Source: JAHEEL01 sp964195515
GTDB lineage: Bacteria > Actinomycetota > Acidimicrobiia > Spongiisociales > UBA5794
DNA length: 58,959 nucleotides
Direction: 5' to 3'
NCBI GenBank assembly: GCA_964195515.1
Contig: CAXMQO010000036.1
Location: 1-58,959 of the forward strand
Part shown: in pieces, positions 26,506 through 35,178 of the stretch
Numbering within the stretch: the first letter of the stretch is position 1
Layout: the number at the start of each line of letters is the position of its first letter
Notes under the pieces: model-generated
Database searches by the model: none
Told to the model about the DNA's origin: nothing
What the model saw: only the letters and a program-made list of their open reading frames with translations
Program-made: the position numbers and the translations under genes

Positions 26506-27393
26506 TCAAATGACCTTGTCAACCTCGTCCATGAGCGCCTGCGGATTGGCGGCCCGAATCATGTAGAACGAGCGGGGAGCGCAGAAGCTCTCCGTGAATT
26601 CAGCCCGCGCCTTGCGCAGTGCCTCCGTGTCGGTCAGCGGCATCGAGTGGCCTATTGCGAGCAGTTCGTTGGTGAGGAAGTAGTTCTGTAGCGAGTGGAA
26701 GTTCTGGAACTGCGCCTCGAACTGGCCGAGTTCGGCCGTCGTTGGATCGAAGTTGCCGTCGATTGCGGGGACGATGACGATGTCGACGTTGCTCGGCTTG
26801 TCGTAGTCCTCCCACGTCGGCATCTCGTCACCGAAAAAGATCTGGGCTCCACGCTCGGGAGCTGCCTTGTCGGCACGCTCGGTCCCCTTGGCGCGGCTCT
26901 TGATGAAGACCGTCTTGGACCCCATGATCACGGTTCCGGTCTCATCGATCACCGTGGTCTCCGTCGAGATGAGGTCTCCACCGCGCCGGCACGCCTCGAT
27001 CTGGCACATGCTTTTGCCGTGGTTGGACTCGCCGCCGAGGAAGAGCACAGTCTTACCCTTGTAGCGCACAGCCGACGAGTGGAAGGGGTGCAGGCCTTCG
27101 GCCTCCATGCGAAGTGCGAGAACGGTGACGATCGCCTTCTGGATCGGCCCCTCGGCCCAATCACCGCTGAAGCGCATCGTTCTGCCGTCCCAGGTCACCG
27201 ACTTGTCTTCCGCATCGCGATCCCAAACGAGGTCCGGTTCGCCGACAATGGATTCGGTCGCCAATTGAACGTCCGCTAGCCGGTAGTTCATGAAGTCCAT
27301 GTTCTGGAGCACATGCTCGGGAACCTCGGAACCGATGACGTCGATCCTGATCCTCGCGGTGCTTGCCACCATCTCCTCGGTGAGCGTTGCCAT
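26506..27393 (-). CDS. HPr-kinase/PEPCK-like P-loop protein
   Basis: The 295-residue protein has Walker A GGESNHGKS at 120-128, preceded by 'LHPFHSSAVRYKGKTVLFLG', the arrangement seen in the C-terminal domain of HPr kinase/phosphorylase and related PEPCK-like ATPases. The N-terminal 100 residues are unassigned. I see no HPr gene in the window and cannot identify the canonical HprK signature after the P-loop, so the phosphorylated partner is unknown. It heads the molybdenum hydroxylase operon 1, 223 nt downstream of the gntR gene. Candidate roles are a sensor kinase for this pathway or a small-molecule kinase. 'Ser kinase of HPr' would be an over-call. Confidence 0.7.
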   Translation of the reverse strand: MATLTEEMVASTARIRIDVIGSEVPEHVLQNMDFMNYRLADVQLATESIVGEPDLVWDRDAEDKSVTWDGRTMRFSGDWAEGPIQKAIVTVLALRMEAEGLHPFHSSAVRYKGKTVLFLGGESNHGKSMCQIEACRRGGDLISTETTVIDETGTVIMGSKTVFIKSRAKGTERADKAAPERGAQIFFGDEMPTWEDYDKPSNVDIVIVPAIDGNFDPTTAELGQFEAQFQNFHSLQNYFLTNELLAIGHSMPLTDTEALRKARAEFTESFCAPRSFYMIRAANPQALMDEVDKVI

Positions 27394-27616
27394 TGTGGTT
27401 TCTCCTCAATCTGTTGTTGGTTCCTCGTATGGTCAGTTCGGGCGACCCTGGGCCGCCCGGCGATCGCGGTGAAGCCTTCGGCCATCCGGGCCCAGGCCAG
27501 GTGCCGATCACCGGCAGGGCTCTCGTCTAATCTCTGTTCCGCGGCGCCTCATCGCTCGTGGGGTTCTCGTGCCAGGGGTCGTCGCCACCGCTCCCCGCGA
27601 TCTCTCAACGTTCTTC
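27394..27616. other. Gap between gntR and the HPrK-like gene
   Basis: This 223-nt stretch holds no credible reading frame and no copy of the ATAATCGATTAT palindrome. A GC-rich stretch (27448-27510) may fold. Whether operon 1 has its own promoter here or is read through from gntR cannot be told. Confidence 0.4.
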
Positions 27617-28309
27617 CTAGCCCTCGGCAACTCCCTCGCCTACCCGGTCGAGGCCTTTGAGTAGGACGGCAGCCTCAGCAGCGTGCTTGCGACTCAACTC
27701 CGCCGCAAGCTCGGGATCCTGATCACGGATGGCGGCAAGGAGCGGCTCGTGCCTTGCCGACAGCCAGTGGAGGTCCATGCCGGGCGCCGAAGCCGTAACG
27801 TAGGTCCGGGCGAACGGTTCGAGCATCGACCACTGGCGCTGCAACGTTCGATTCTGGGACGCCGCGATGATCCTGGCGTGGAACCGGGTGTTGTTCAACG
27901 CTTGATCGTGGGCGTCTCCACGGTCGGCCGCTTCCTCCATCGCTGTATACAGCTCCTCGAGGTCGACGAGACATCGCTCGGAGCGGCGCTCCGCGGCCAG
28001 TCGGCCACCAAGCGCCTCGAGTTCAGCGCGCACCTCGATGGCTTCGGTGAGCTCCTCCATGGTTGGTTTGCGAACCCTTGCACCCTTGTGAGGTTTCATC
28101 TCGACGAACCCGAGGATCGCGAGATCGCGGAGCGCTTCCCTGACGGGAGCCTGGCTCACGCCCAGGTCGCGGGCCACCCGGGTCTCGACGATGCGAGACC
28201 CGGGCGCCAGCTCTCCTTCGAGAATCCACGTGAGAATGCGGTCCTTGACCCCGTCGGAGAGAATTTCTCTCGTCACATGGGTCGGTTGCTTCTCTTGTCG
28301 ATTCGTCAT
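27617..28309 (-). CDS. GntR-family regulator, FadR/FCD type
   Basis: The 230-residue regulator has a winged helix at about 17-80 ('VKDRILTWILEGELAPGSRI' then 'RDLGVSQAPVREALRDLAILG') and an all-helical FCD sensor with the 'NTRFHARIIAASQNRTL' segment and the late His in 'RHEPLLAAI'. FCD sensors bind small carboxylates, usually with a metal. ATG 28309 is 38 nt behind the PEP-utilising gene stop, so the two are probably co-transcribed. The operator-like ATAATCGATTAC at 30466 lies upstream of that unit, which makes autoregulation likely. It is the natural candidate reader of the ATAATCGATTAT sites, though most FCD regulators use GT-N-AC half-sites. Confidence 0.88.
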   Translation of the reverse strand: MTNRQEKQPTHVTREILSDGVKDRILTWILEGELAPGSRIVETRVARDLGVSQAPVREALRDLAILGFVEMKPHKGARVRKPTMEELTEAIEVRAELEALGGRLAAERRSERCLVDLEELYTAMEEAADRGDAHDQALNNTRFHARIIAASQNRTLQRQWSMLEPFARTYVTASAPGMDLHWLSARHEPLLAAIRDQDPELAAELSRKHAAEAAVLLKGLDRVGEGVAEG

Positions 28310-28346
28310 GTCTGCTTTCAGGCTCTCGGGGAGCCCTCTCCTATCC

Positions 28347-30101
28347 CTAGAGGATCTCGACGAGGCCGTTGGTGCCGTCGACCCGCAGGCGATCGCCGGT
28401 CTTGATCTCGCGGGTGGCGACACCGGTGCCGGTGACACCGGGGATACCAAACTCACGAGCCATGACGGCCGGATGCGCAACCATGCCCCCGGCGTCGCAC
28501 ACGATTCCGCCGATGATGGCGAACAGCGTGGTCCATGCAGGGTTGGTCATCTGGCAGACCAGAATGTCGCCCGGCTGCACCTCATCAAACTCTGCCGGCG
28601 AGGAAACGACCTTGGCGATGCCCTCGATGACGCCGGGGGAGACGCCGAGACCTTCGACCCTGCCCGCGGTCTCCGTGTCGAACCCGAGCTTCTCGGGGAA
28701 GCCCCAGAGGTTCAGGTACGGGAACTGCATCTGGTCTTCGGTCGCCGTGCCGATGAAGTCCGGCGGACGGATCTTCTCATGCTTGGCACGAGTCGCACGC
28801 CGCTCGGCGACGATCGCCTTTGCGTCGAGCAGACTCGGATCACCCATCAAGTAGCGGAGCTCGTTGTACTTGAGATAGATGACGTCATCCGGCTCATTGA
28901 GCAGACCCATCTCGACCAGCTTCCGACCGATGCAGATCAGCACCACACGAGTGTGCTGGTGCGTGCCCTGATCGATGTAGAAATGGTGGTCCGGGGTGAG
29001 CGGAGCCATCTGCAAGTTGATCTCGTTGGCTGCCTTGAGTGCCTCGAGCTCGTCTCCTTCTTCGATCCCCTCGAGCAGCTCCTCGGCCGCAGCCTTGATG
29101 TCTACCTCGAGATGGGCAACGATCGGACGGTGGTCATAGTCGGAGTCCAGATAGCCCTTGAGCATGTCGAGCACCGGCTCCGGTGTCTCGAACCGTGACG
29201 GGTAGATGAACTCGTGGCTCCACACGGCGTGCCAGCCGAACTCGCGCTGATAGGCCTTCAGGCCCCCGGCGATGAACTCACGGCCGCTCTCGGTCGATTC
29301 GAGAGCTGCGAGGATGTCGGCGCCCTTCTCATTGGCGAATGCCGCCATGAGGTCGTCGTCTGCCTTGATCTCGTCCTTCAGGCCGACGAGGACCTCGATC
29401 GCGTCCCAGTTGCGGTCGGCGGCCGAGTTCTGCAGACGGCCGAGGATCTCCTCGTGCGTCGGCGTGATCTTGTCCTCTCCGCCGAGGGCTGCGCCAAGAG
29501 TGCCGCGGAGTGCCAGTGTCGATGACAACTGCGAGAAGTTGAGCATCCAGTGGATCTTCCAGTGGCGATCGACGATGTCGATTGCGTCTTCGAGGATCGT
29601 GGCCCACTCCATGAGCGGGATGTTCTCGTAGTCGTCGATCTTCTCTTCGAGATAGGCCAGATTTCCTGCCATCTCCGGGACCAGGCGTTCGGCCCACCAC
29701 GTCGGGAAGTTCGCGCCGTATGTCGGAAGGACTGCACCCAGGTAGGCGCCGATCTTGGCGCCATATTCGGGGTCATCCTTCGGAACACGCGGAAAGTAGA
29801 CGTTGCCGAACTCCGTTGCCGGAACGGCCATGTCCGGATCGCACGGAACCGCAGCGGTGTACAGGTACCCGTTGACGACCTTCTTGATCCAGTCAGACGC
29901 GAACGGCGTGCCGAACCTGCGGAACATGTGATCGCAGGTGTTCACCCAGTTGGCGATGTCGTCATACATCGGCGACACGGGGCGTGGGCAGTGCAGATCG
30001 TCGTAGACCCAGAACAGCTTCTTCTCTTGCTCCGATTCCCACTCAACGGGGAAGCTCTCGTCTCCGAAGAACTCCGCTATGACCTTGCTGGTATCTGCCA
30101 T
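28347..30101 (-). CDS. PEP-utilising swivel-domain protein without ATP-grasp
   Basis: The 584-residue protein has a C-terminal phosphohistidine swivel domain (about 480-584) with 'DAGGMVAHPAVMAREFGIPG' and catalytic His543, and a helical central region (about 30-470) with 'WVYDDLHCPRPVSP' and 'GWHAVWSHEFIYPSRFE'. This resembles the middle part of PEP synthase relatives such as rifampicin phosphotransferase and the PpsA subunit of phenylphosphate synthase. No ATP-grasp domain and no PEP/pyruvate TIM barrel are present. A partner would have to charge His543; the ATP-grasp/His protein at 41704 is a possible source. ATG 30101 has AAGGAG upstream. It is the first gene of the unit with gntR. Confidence 0.78.
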   Translation of the reverse strand: MADTSKVIAEFFGDESFPVEWESEQEKKLFWVYDDLHCPRPVSPMYDDIANWVNTCDHMFRRFGTPFASDWIKKVVNGYLYTAAVPCDPDMAVPATEFGNVYFPRVPKDDPEYGAKIGAYLGAVLPTYGANFPTWWAERLVPEMAGNLAYLEEKIDDYENIPLMEWATILEDAIDIVDRHWKIHWMLNFSQLSSTLALRGTLGAALGGEDKITPTHEEILGRLQNSAADRNWDAIEVLVGLKDEIKADDDLMAAFANEKGADILAALESTESGREFIAGGLKAYQREFGWHAVWSHEFIYPSRFETPEPVLDMLKGYLDSDYDHRPIVAHLEVDIKAAAEELLEGIEEGDELEALKAANEINLQMAPLTPDHHFYIDQGTHQHTRVVLICIGRKLVEMGLLNEPDDVIYLKYNELRYLMGDPSLLDAKAIVAERRATRAKHEKIRPPDFIGTATEDQMQFPYLNLWGFPEKLGFDTETAGRVEGLGVSPGVIEGIAKVVSSPAEFDEVQPGDILVCQMTNPAWTTLFAIIGGIVCDAGGMVAHPAVMAREFGIPGVTGTGVATREIKTGDRLRVDGTNGLVEIL

Positions 30102-30684
30102 GCGGCAAATCTCCTTCCTCAACGGACCTGCACCGGGATCGGCCCACGATGGACTCGATCGGACTCCGGCGCCCTTCTGTGTTCTCTGAGAGTTCCGACT
30201 CCTGCGTTGGTGCTCCTCTCACTACGTCGGTCGGACCGACTCGACGCGAAGCCCTCGTGGGACACGTCGCTCTCGAGCCTTCATCACGTCTGGTGCCGCT
30301 GTATCGAGGGGAGCGACGGCAACCATGCTCACATCCCCGAAACCGTTGGACATCCCGGCGCATCAAAGAGAATCCGCCGGACGCTCCCCAGGATATGGAG
30401 GGTCGTCACCGCAAGAGCCATCACGATGGGACGGTCTTTTCCGACACCTGCACGCATCATCCTCGATAATCGATTACTTGCAGTTTACGGATGTGACCGC
30501 AGATCCGTCAACTCAAGAATGGGTGGGAAGGTGCCAGTTCGAGGTCGCCAGTCGCCAGTCGCCGATCGCCGGCCAGAAACCCGCGTGGCGAAGCCCCCCT
30601 TCTGATAGATGCCGCCCCCTAAGCATTCGCCACCTTCCCCCATTGGGAAGGAATAGGAGTGGTGGCTGGCGACCGGAGACGGGT
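30102..30684. promoter_or_regulatory. 583-nt intergenic region with operator and nested inverted repeats
   Basis: No credible gene is present. The half near the PEP-utilising gene is promoter territory with the operator at 30466-30477. The half near the end of molybdenum operon 2 holds several inverted repeats: 30525-30533 with 30631-30639, 30543-30551 with 30665-30673, and a short hairpin 30633-30639 with 30645-30651. It also has the tandem element GTCGCCA at 30544-30558. These may act as the transcription stop for operon 2. Confidence 0.55.
30466..30477. promoter_or_regulatory. Candidate operator ATAATCGATTAC (11/12)
   Basis: It has one mismatch to the perfect palindrome ATAATCGATTAT found at 35001, 40151 and 46758. 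The 18 bases 30459-30476 are identical to 40144-40161, so the similarity extends beyond the palindrome. It lies 364 nt upstream of the PEP-utilising gene. Confidence 0.65.
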
Positions 30685-32976
30685 TCAGTCCGTCTCCAAC
30701 TCACCCATCGCCTTCAGCACCTTTTCCGGGGTGATCGGGAGGTCTCTGATGCGTACACCGATCGCGTCGTAGAGCGCGTTGGCGATCGCGGGCGGAGTCG
30801 CGGCCGCTGCCGGTTCTCCGACACCCTTGGCACCGTAGGGGGCCTCGTCGTGGACGGACTCGACGATGATCGGAGTGATCTCGGGCATGTCCATGATCGT
30901 CGCGACCTTGTAGTCCGCAAGATTCCCGTTCTCGATGCGGCCATCCCGGTATGAGAATCCTTCGAGGATCCCGTTCGAGAGACCCATCACGACGCCACCC
31001 TCGATCTGCTGCTCGACCGTCATCGGATTGATGGCCTTTCCGACATCGGCTGCGGCGGCGACCTTGAGGACGCGGATCACGCCGGTCTCGGTGTCTACCT
31101 CGATCTCTGCGGCCTGGGTGCACAACATCCAAAAGATGCTGCTCATCCACTCCTCACCGGGATCGGCCTTGAGCAGCGGCGACTTCGCGCTCGAGAAGCG
31201 CGCTCCGGCGGTGACCGAGTACCCCTCTCCGGAGTACTTCGCCAACAGATCCTTCAGCGTGATCTGGAGTTCGCCGTCGAGGTCGCAGATGGCGCCGTCG
31301 CGCATTTCGAGCGCCTCGGGTTCAACCTCGAGCACCTCGCCGGCAAGGCTAAGGACCTGTTCGCGGATCTCGGCACCGGCGGAAAGGATCGCATTGCCCA
31401 TGTGGTACGTCGTGCGACTTGACGCCACTGGTCCGTTGTATGGGGTCATGAGCGTGTCGGTGCGCGGAACCACAACATCGGTGAGCGGCACGCCGATCGC
31501 GTCTGCAGCCATCTGGGCGAGAACGGTGTCCTGCCCGGATCCGATCTCGGGAGCAGCACAGATCACGGTTGCACGTCCGTCTTGTTCGAGGTTGATGACA
31601 ACGTTCGAACTCGACGGTGTCATCGTGGGCTTGATCATGGTCGCTATGCCCTTGCCTCGCCGAAGGTGCGGCGCAGGTTCACGTTCGCCCGAACCCCACC
31701 CGATCTCAACGGCCGATCGCTCGATCGTCTCGTGCAAGCCGACGCTGTGCATGATCTGGCCGTTGAGGTAGGCGTCGCCCTCTACGTATCCATTCAGGAG
31801 ACGAATCTGCACGGGATCGATGCCCAGTTCAACAGCGATCTCGTCCATCTGCGTCTCGCACGCCCAGGTGACCTGGGTCGTGCCGTACCCGCGGTACGAG
31901 CCGGTGATCGACTTGTTGGTGTAGACCTGACGGGAGAGGATCTTGAGGTCAGGAATCCGGTACGGTCCGACGATGGTCTGGGACCCGCGGATCGCGACAC
32001 CGACCGTATACGCCGTGTAGGCGCCGCTGTCCCAGAGGACCTCGGCGCTCCGAGCGATCATGTGCCCGTCGCGGCTCACGCCCGTCTTCAGCTTCATGAT
32101 TGCCGGCACCCGCAACTGGGACGCAACGAGGTCTTCCTCGCGGGTGAATTCGACGCGGACGGGCCGGCCGCCGGCATGGCGGGCCAGCGCAACGGCGATC
32201 GCCTCGGCGACGGGAACACCTTTGCCTCCGAACGAGCCGCCAACCTGAGCGACGATGAGGCGGACGCGGCTGCTGTCGACGCCGAGACCGGCAGCGAGTT
32301 CATTGCGCAGCAGGAACGGCCGATCGGTGGAGACCCAAAGCGTGTAGCCGCCGGAGCCGGAGTCGTATTGGGCGATTGCGGCGTGCACCTCGAGGGCGAC
32401 GTGGCTGATGGCGTGGGCGGAGTACTCCCCTTCGACAACCAGGTCTGCTGCCGCGAATCCGGCCTCGACGTCGCCGCGCTCGTAGCGGTAGATCGTGTTG
32501 ATGTTGGTGTGCGGGACGATGTCGCTCGGGCCCCGTTTGTAAGCATGGAGGTCGGGGTGGACGAGCGGAGCGTCTGGGTCCAGAGCGGCGCGCATGTCGA
32601 CGACGGCAGGCATCTCTTCGTAGTCGACGCGAACGAGGTCGAGCGCCTCCTGCGCCTGTGCCTCGGTAGCCGCGGCGACGGCTACGACCGGTTCACCGAC
32701 GTAGCGCACACGGTCGATCGCCAGGAACGGCTGGTCTTTGATAGCCGCACCGAAGAGGAGCGGGAAGTCGCGACCGGTGACGACGATCTCCACGCCTGGA
32801 GCGGCTTCGGCTGCCGCCGTGTCGATCGACACGATGCGCGCATGTGGATGCGGGCTTCGAAGAACGGCGCCGTGCAGCATGCCGGGCATTGCGACGTCGA
32901 CGCCGTACACAGCGCTGCCTGTGACCTTCTCAACCGAATCGACCCGGGGTGCCCGGGTACCCACATACATCGTCAT
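30685..32976 (-). CDS. Molybdenum hydroxylase large subunit (xanthine dehydrogenase family, system 2)
   Basis: This 763-residue MoCo subunit has GGSFGGK in the first conserved loop, SYRGYG in the second, and the active-site Glu in 'GVGEPAAAATPPAIANAL'. SYRGYG again points to the xanthine dehydrogenase / aldehyde oxidase side, not form I CO dehydrogenase. The differences from system 1 in these loops suggest another substrate. ATG 32976 overlaps the FeS subunit stop (ATGA). The operon order is VOC - FAD - FeS - Mo on the minus strand. Confidence 0.9.
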   Translation of the reverse strand: MTMYVGTRAPRVDSVEKVTGSAVYGVDVAMPGMLHGAVLRSPHPHARIVSIDTAAAEAAPGVEIVVTGRDFPLLFGAAIKDQPFLAIDRVRYVGEPVVAVAAATEAQAQEALDLVRVDYEEMPAVVDMRAALDPDAPLVHPDLHAYKRGPSDIVPHTNINTIYRYERGDVEAGFAAADLVVEGEYSAHAISHVALEVHAAIAQYDSGSGGYTLWVSTDRPFLLRNELAAGLGVDSSRVRLIVAQVGGSFGGKGVPVAEAIAVALARHAGGRPVRVEFTREEDLVASQLRVPAIMKLKTGVSRDGHMIARSAEVLWDSGAYTAYTVGVAIRGSQTIVGPYRIPDLKILSRQVYTNKSITGSYRGYGTTQVTWACETQMDEIAVELGIDPVQIRLLNGYVEGDAYLNGQIMHSVGLHETIERSAVEIGWGSGEREPAPHLRRGKGIATMIKPTMTPSSSNVVINLEQDGRATVICAAPEIGSGQDTVLAQMAADAIGVPLTDVVVPRTDTLMTPYNGPVASSRTTYHMGNAILSAGAEIREQVLSLAGEVLEVEPEALEMRDGAICDLDGELQITLKDLLAKYSGEGYSVTAGARFSSAKSPLLKADPGEEWMSSIFWMLCTQAAEIEVDTETGVIRVLKVAAAADVGKAINPMTVEQQIEGGVVMGLSNGILEGFSYRDGRIENGNLADYKVATIMDMPEITPIIVESVHDEAPYGAKGVGEPAAAATPPAIANALYDAIGVRIRDLPITPEKVLKAMGELETD

Positions 32977-33437
32977 GCGCCTTCTCCTTTGACCTCGAGC
33001 ACTGCTTCGAGGATCTTGGGATAGGCACCGCACCGGCAGAGGATGCCACCGAGCGCCTTCTTCACGTCCTCAACGTCCGGCTGATCGTCCTTCCTGAACA
33101 GAGCGGTGGTCGTCAGCACCATGGCAGGGGTGCAGAAGCCACATTGAAATGCTCCGGTCTTGACGAACGCGTGCTGGACGTCACTGAGTTCACCGTCCGA
33201 GGCTAGGCCCTCGATGGTCTCGATGTGAACGCCGTCTGCATCCGCTGCCAGCACCAAGCACGATGTGATCGGCTCGCCGTCTGCGAGCACCACACAGGTC
33301 CCGCATTCACCGACGCCGCATCCCTCCTTTGTTCCGGTCAGCACCATGTTCTCGCGGAGCACCTCCAGAAGCGTGAGCCTGGCGTCGACAACGATCTGAA
33401 TTCGCTTGCCGTTGACGGTGAGATCGAGGCTGATCAT
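32973..33437 (-). CDS. Molybdenum hydroxylase [2Fe-2S] small subunit (system 2)
   Basis: The 154-residue protein has cluster ligands Cys40, 45, 48 and 60 and Cys99, 102, 134 and 136 (QCGFC, CRC). It overlaps the Mo subunit by four bases and touches the FAD subunit by one base (TGATG). It carries electrons from molybdenum to FAD. Confidence 0.92.
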   Translation of the reverse strand: MISLDLTVNGKRIQIVVDARLTLLEVLRENMVLTGTKEGCGVGECGTCVVLADGEPITSCLVLAADADGVHIETIEGLASDGELSDVQHAFVKTGAFQCGFCTPAMVLTTTALFRKDDQPDVEDVKKALGGILCRCGAYPKILEAVLEVKGEGA

Positions 33438-34327
33438 CAGACCGCCACCTCGACACCGGCAGATCGGACGGCACCCCGGAGTGCCCGCAGCGTCAACACC
33501 CGCGCGAGGGTCGTGCGATACGAAGCGCTTGCCCGCATGTCACCGATCGGCCTGGCCTCGCCGCTCGCGGCTTCGGCAGCCGCTGCCAGCAGTGCCTCTG
33601 TTGGCATCTCGGAGCGCAGGAGCGACTCCGTGCCCAACGCTCGAAACGGTGTCGGCCCCAGCGAGGCCAGGGCGATTCGACAGTCGAGGATCTCACCGCC
33701 GTCGCCGATGACAACACTTGCCGACACGCCGGCGAGCGCGATATCGGTCCCGCTGCCTCGTTTGCCGAGCTTCACGTGCGCCGAGCCAAAGCCGGGTGGT
33801 GGTTGCGGCAAGGTGAAGAAGGTGATGATGTCGGACGGGGCCAGAGACGTGGCGCCGGGCCCGATGTACAAGTCTTCGGCGAGTTCGTCTCTGTCTCCAT
33901 CAACGCCTACGACGGCGGCACGGGCCTCGTGAACGATGAGGGCCGGTCCGAGGTCCGATGCCGGCGATGCGCGCCCGACGTTGCCGCCGATGGTGGCCAG
34001 AGCCCGGACGGGAGGTGATGCCAGAATCGAGGCCGCTTGCGCAAGCGCCGGGTGACGCTGCTGAACGAGAAGGGACGCCTCGACGGCGGCCACCTTCGTG
34101 AGCGCACCAATCCGGGTCCCGCCCGCATTGTCCTCAACGCCGCTGAGACCGGGAATTCGCTTGAGGTTGACGACCGTAGATGGTCGCATGCGACCCATCT
34201 TCATGTCCACGACCAGGTCGGTCCCTCCCGCGAGGACGCGTGCCCCATCACCCGCGATGGCGAGGATCTGAACCGCCTCATCGAGGGAGGTCGGTTCGTA
34301 GTAGTCGAATTCACGGAGTCGTTTCAA
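33437..34327 (-). CDS. Molybdenum hydroxylase FAD subunit (system 2)
   Basis: The 296-residue FAD subunit has 'RVLAGGTDLVVDMKMG' and 'LATIGGNVGRASPASDLGPA' FAD loops and a CO_deh_flav_C type C-terminal domain. It is the second gene of the operon, 25 nt behind the VOC gene. Its stop overlaps the FeS subunit start by one base. Confidence 0.9.
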   Translation of the reverse strand: MKRLREFDYYEPTSLDEAVQILAIAGDGARVLAGGTDLVVDMKMGRMRPSTVVNLKRIPGLSGVEDNAGGTRIGALTKVAAVEASLLVQQRHPALAQAASILASPPVRALATIGGNVGRASPASDLGPALIVHEARAAVVGVDGDRDELAEDLYIGPGATSLAPSDIITFFTLPQPPPGFGSAHVKLGKRGSGTDIALAGVSASVVIGDGGEILDCRIALASLGPTPFRALGTESLLRSEMPTEALLAAAAEAASGEARPIGDMRASASYRTTLARVLTLRALRGAVRSAGVEVAV

Positions 34328-34352
34328 ACTCCGCCCCTCCTGTCGATCGGTT

Positions 34353-34739
34353 TCATTTCTGCTGCAGCAACTCGAGCGTAACGCCGTCGGGAGTCTCTAC
34401 GAAGGCGATAGTGAAGCCTCCTGCACCTGGCCGTGGCCCGTCGACCATCAGTCCCTGCTCACGAAACCGGTCCAGGTCCGCATCGAGGTCTGCGGTGAGG
34501 ATGCCGATGTGTTCCAGTCCCAGGTAGGGGATGGCCGGGGGATCATCGATCGACTCGTCCTCCCCGGGACCGGGTGTGGTGATGTTGAGTCGGACCCCGT
34601 CGAACTCGACCGGAGTGAACAGCATCGTCCCGAACTGGATCTCCGGAAGTCTCGTTCCGCCGAACATGTCGAGCCACCACTCGGCGCTCGCATCCGGGTC
34701 TCTCGACTTGATGTGAATGTGATGGAGGGCGTGTGCCAT
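34353..34739 (-). CDS. VOC/glyoxalase-superfamily protein
   Basis: The 128-residue protein has paired beta-alpha-beta-beta-beta modules: 'HHIHIKSRDPDASAEWWLDM' at the start and 'LEHIGILTADLDADLDRFRE' then 'VETPDGVTLELLQ'. Metal-ligand candidates are His8 and Glu in 'TLELLQ'. VOC enzymes include glyoxalases, extradiol dioxygenases and epimerases, and this single-domain form cannot be assigned further. It is the first gene of molybdenum operon 2 and is divergent from the second Liv operon across a region holding the ATAATCGATTAT operator. Confidence 0.8.
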   Translation of the reverse strand: MAHALHHIHIKSRDPDASAEWWLDMFGGTRLPEIQFGTMLFTPVEFDGVRLNITTPGPGEDESIDDPPAIPYLGLEHIGILTADLDADLDRFREQGLMVDGPRPGAGGFTIAFVETPDGVTLELLQQK

Positions 34740-35178
34740 GTTGCTCCTTCGGTCTCGTCATTCCCTGCATACTCTCGTGACGTGATGACGGTGGTTGCCC
34801 CACCACCGTCATACCGCTCTCCAACCGTTCGAATTCGGTCACCGACCATCGGTTGACAGCCGCAACGTTAGCCAGACGAGCTGAGCCTCTCGCAAGCGGA
34901 TCCCTGGAATCGGGTACAGCGAACTCGCTACAGCGGCTGCTGCGCTGAAGTGGTGTGAACCCATTCCTCGTTGGTTTGACGGGGCCCAAACACAAAACAT
35001 ATAATCGATTATCTATGAACGATAGTTCTGCGGCAACCGCCGCGACGCATCACGACGCGATGGCAGCAATGGATTGCGGGCCACCGTCGAGACACCTTGT
35101 CGAAGGTGTGTCAGCCCCTAGGCTGTCGTTGTCCCTTGGGGCGACGACACCAAGTGGACCGGGAGAGACCGAGGTCTG
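34740..35178. promoter_or_regulatory. Divergent control region between molybdenum operon 2 and Liv operon 2
   Basis: This 439-nt stretch has no credible gene. It contains the perfect palindrome ATAATCGATTAT at 35001-35012, in a locally A/T-rich patch (34989-35016) that stands out from the GC-rich surroundings. It must contain promoters for both directions. Confidence 0.6.
35001..35012. promoter_or_regulatory. Perfect operator palindrome ATAATCGATTAT
   Basis: This is a perfect 12-bp palindrome, 167 nt before livH2 and 262 nt before the VOC gene. It is identical to the sites at 40151 and 46758. Confidence 0.7.

Noticed and set aside
28191..29198. A 335-codon plus-strand open frame
   Set aside because: It is antisense to gntR and the PEP-utilising gene and has no domain signature.
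31582..33024. A 480-codon plus-strand open frame
   Set aside because: It is antisense to the molybdenum subunit of system 2 and shows no recognisable motif.
22890..34327. CO dehydrogenase (form I) for either molybdenum system
   Set aside because: Both large subunits have AFRGFG or SYRGYG in the loop where form I CO dehydrogenase has AYRCSFR.
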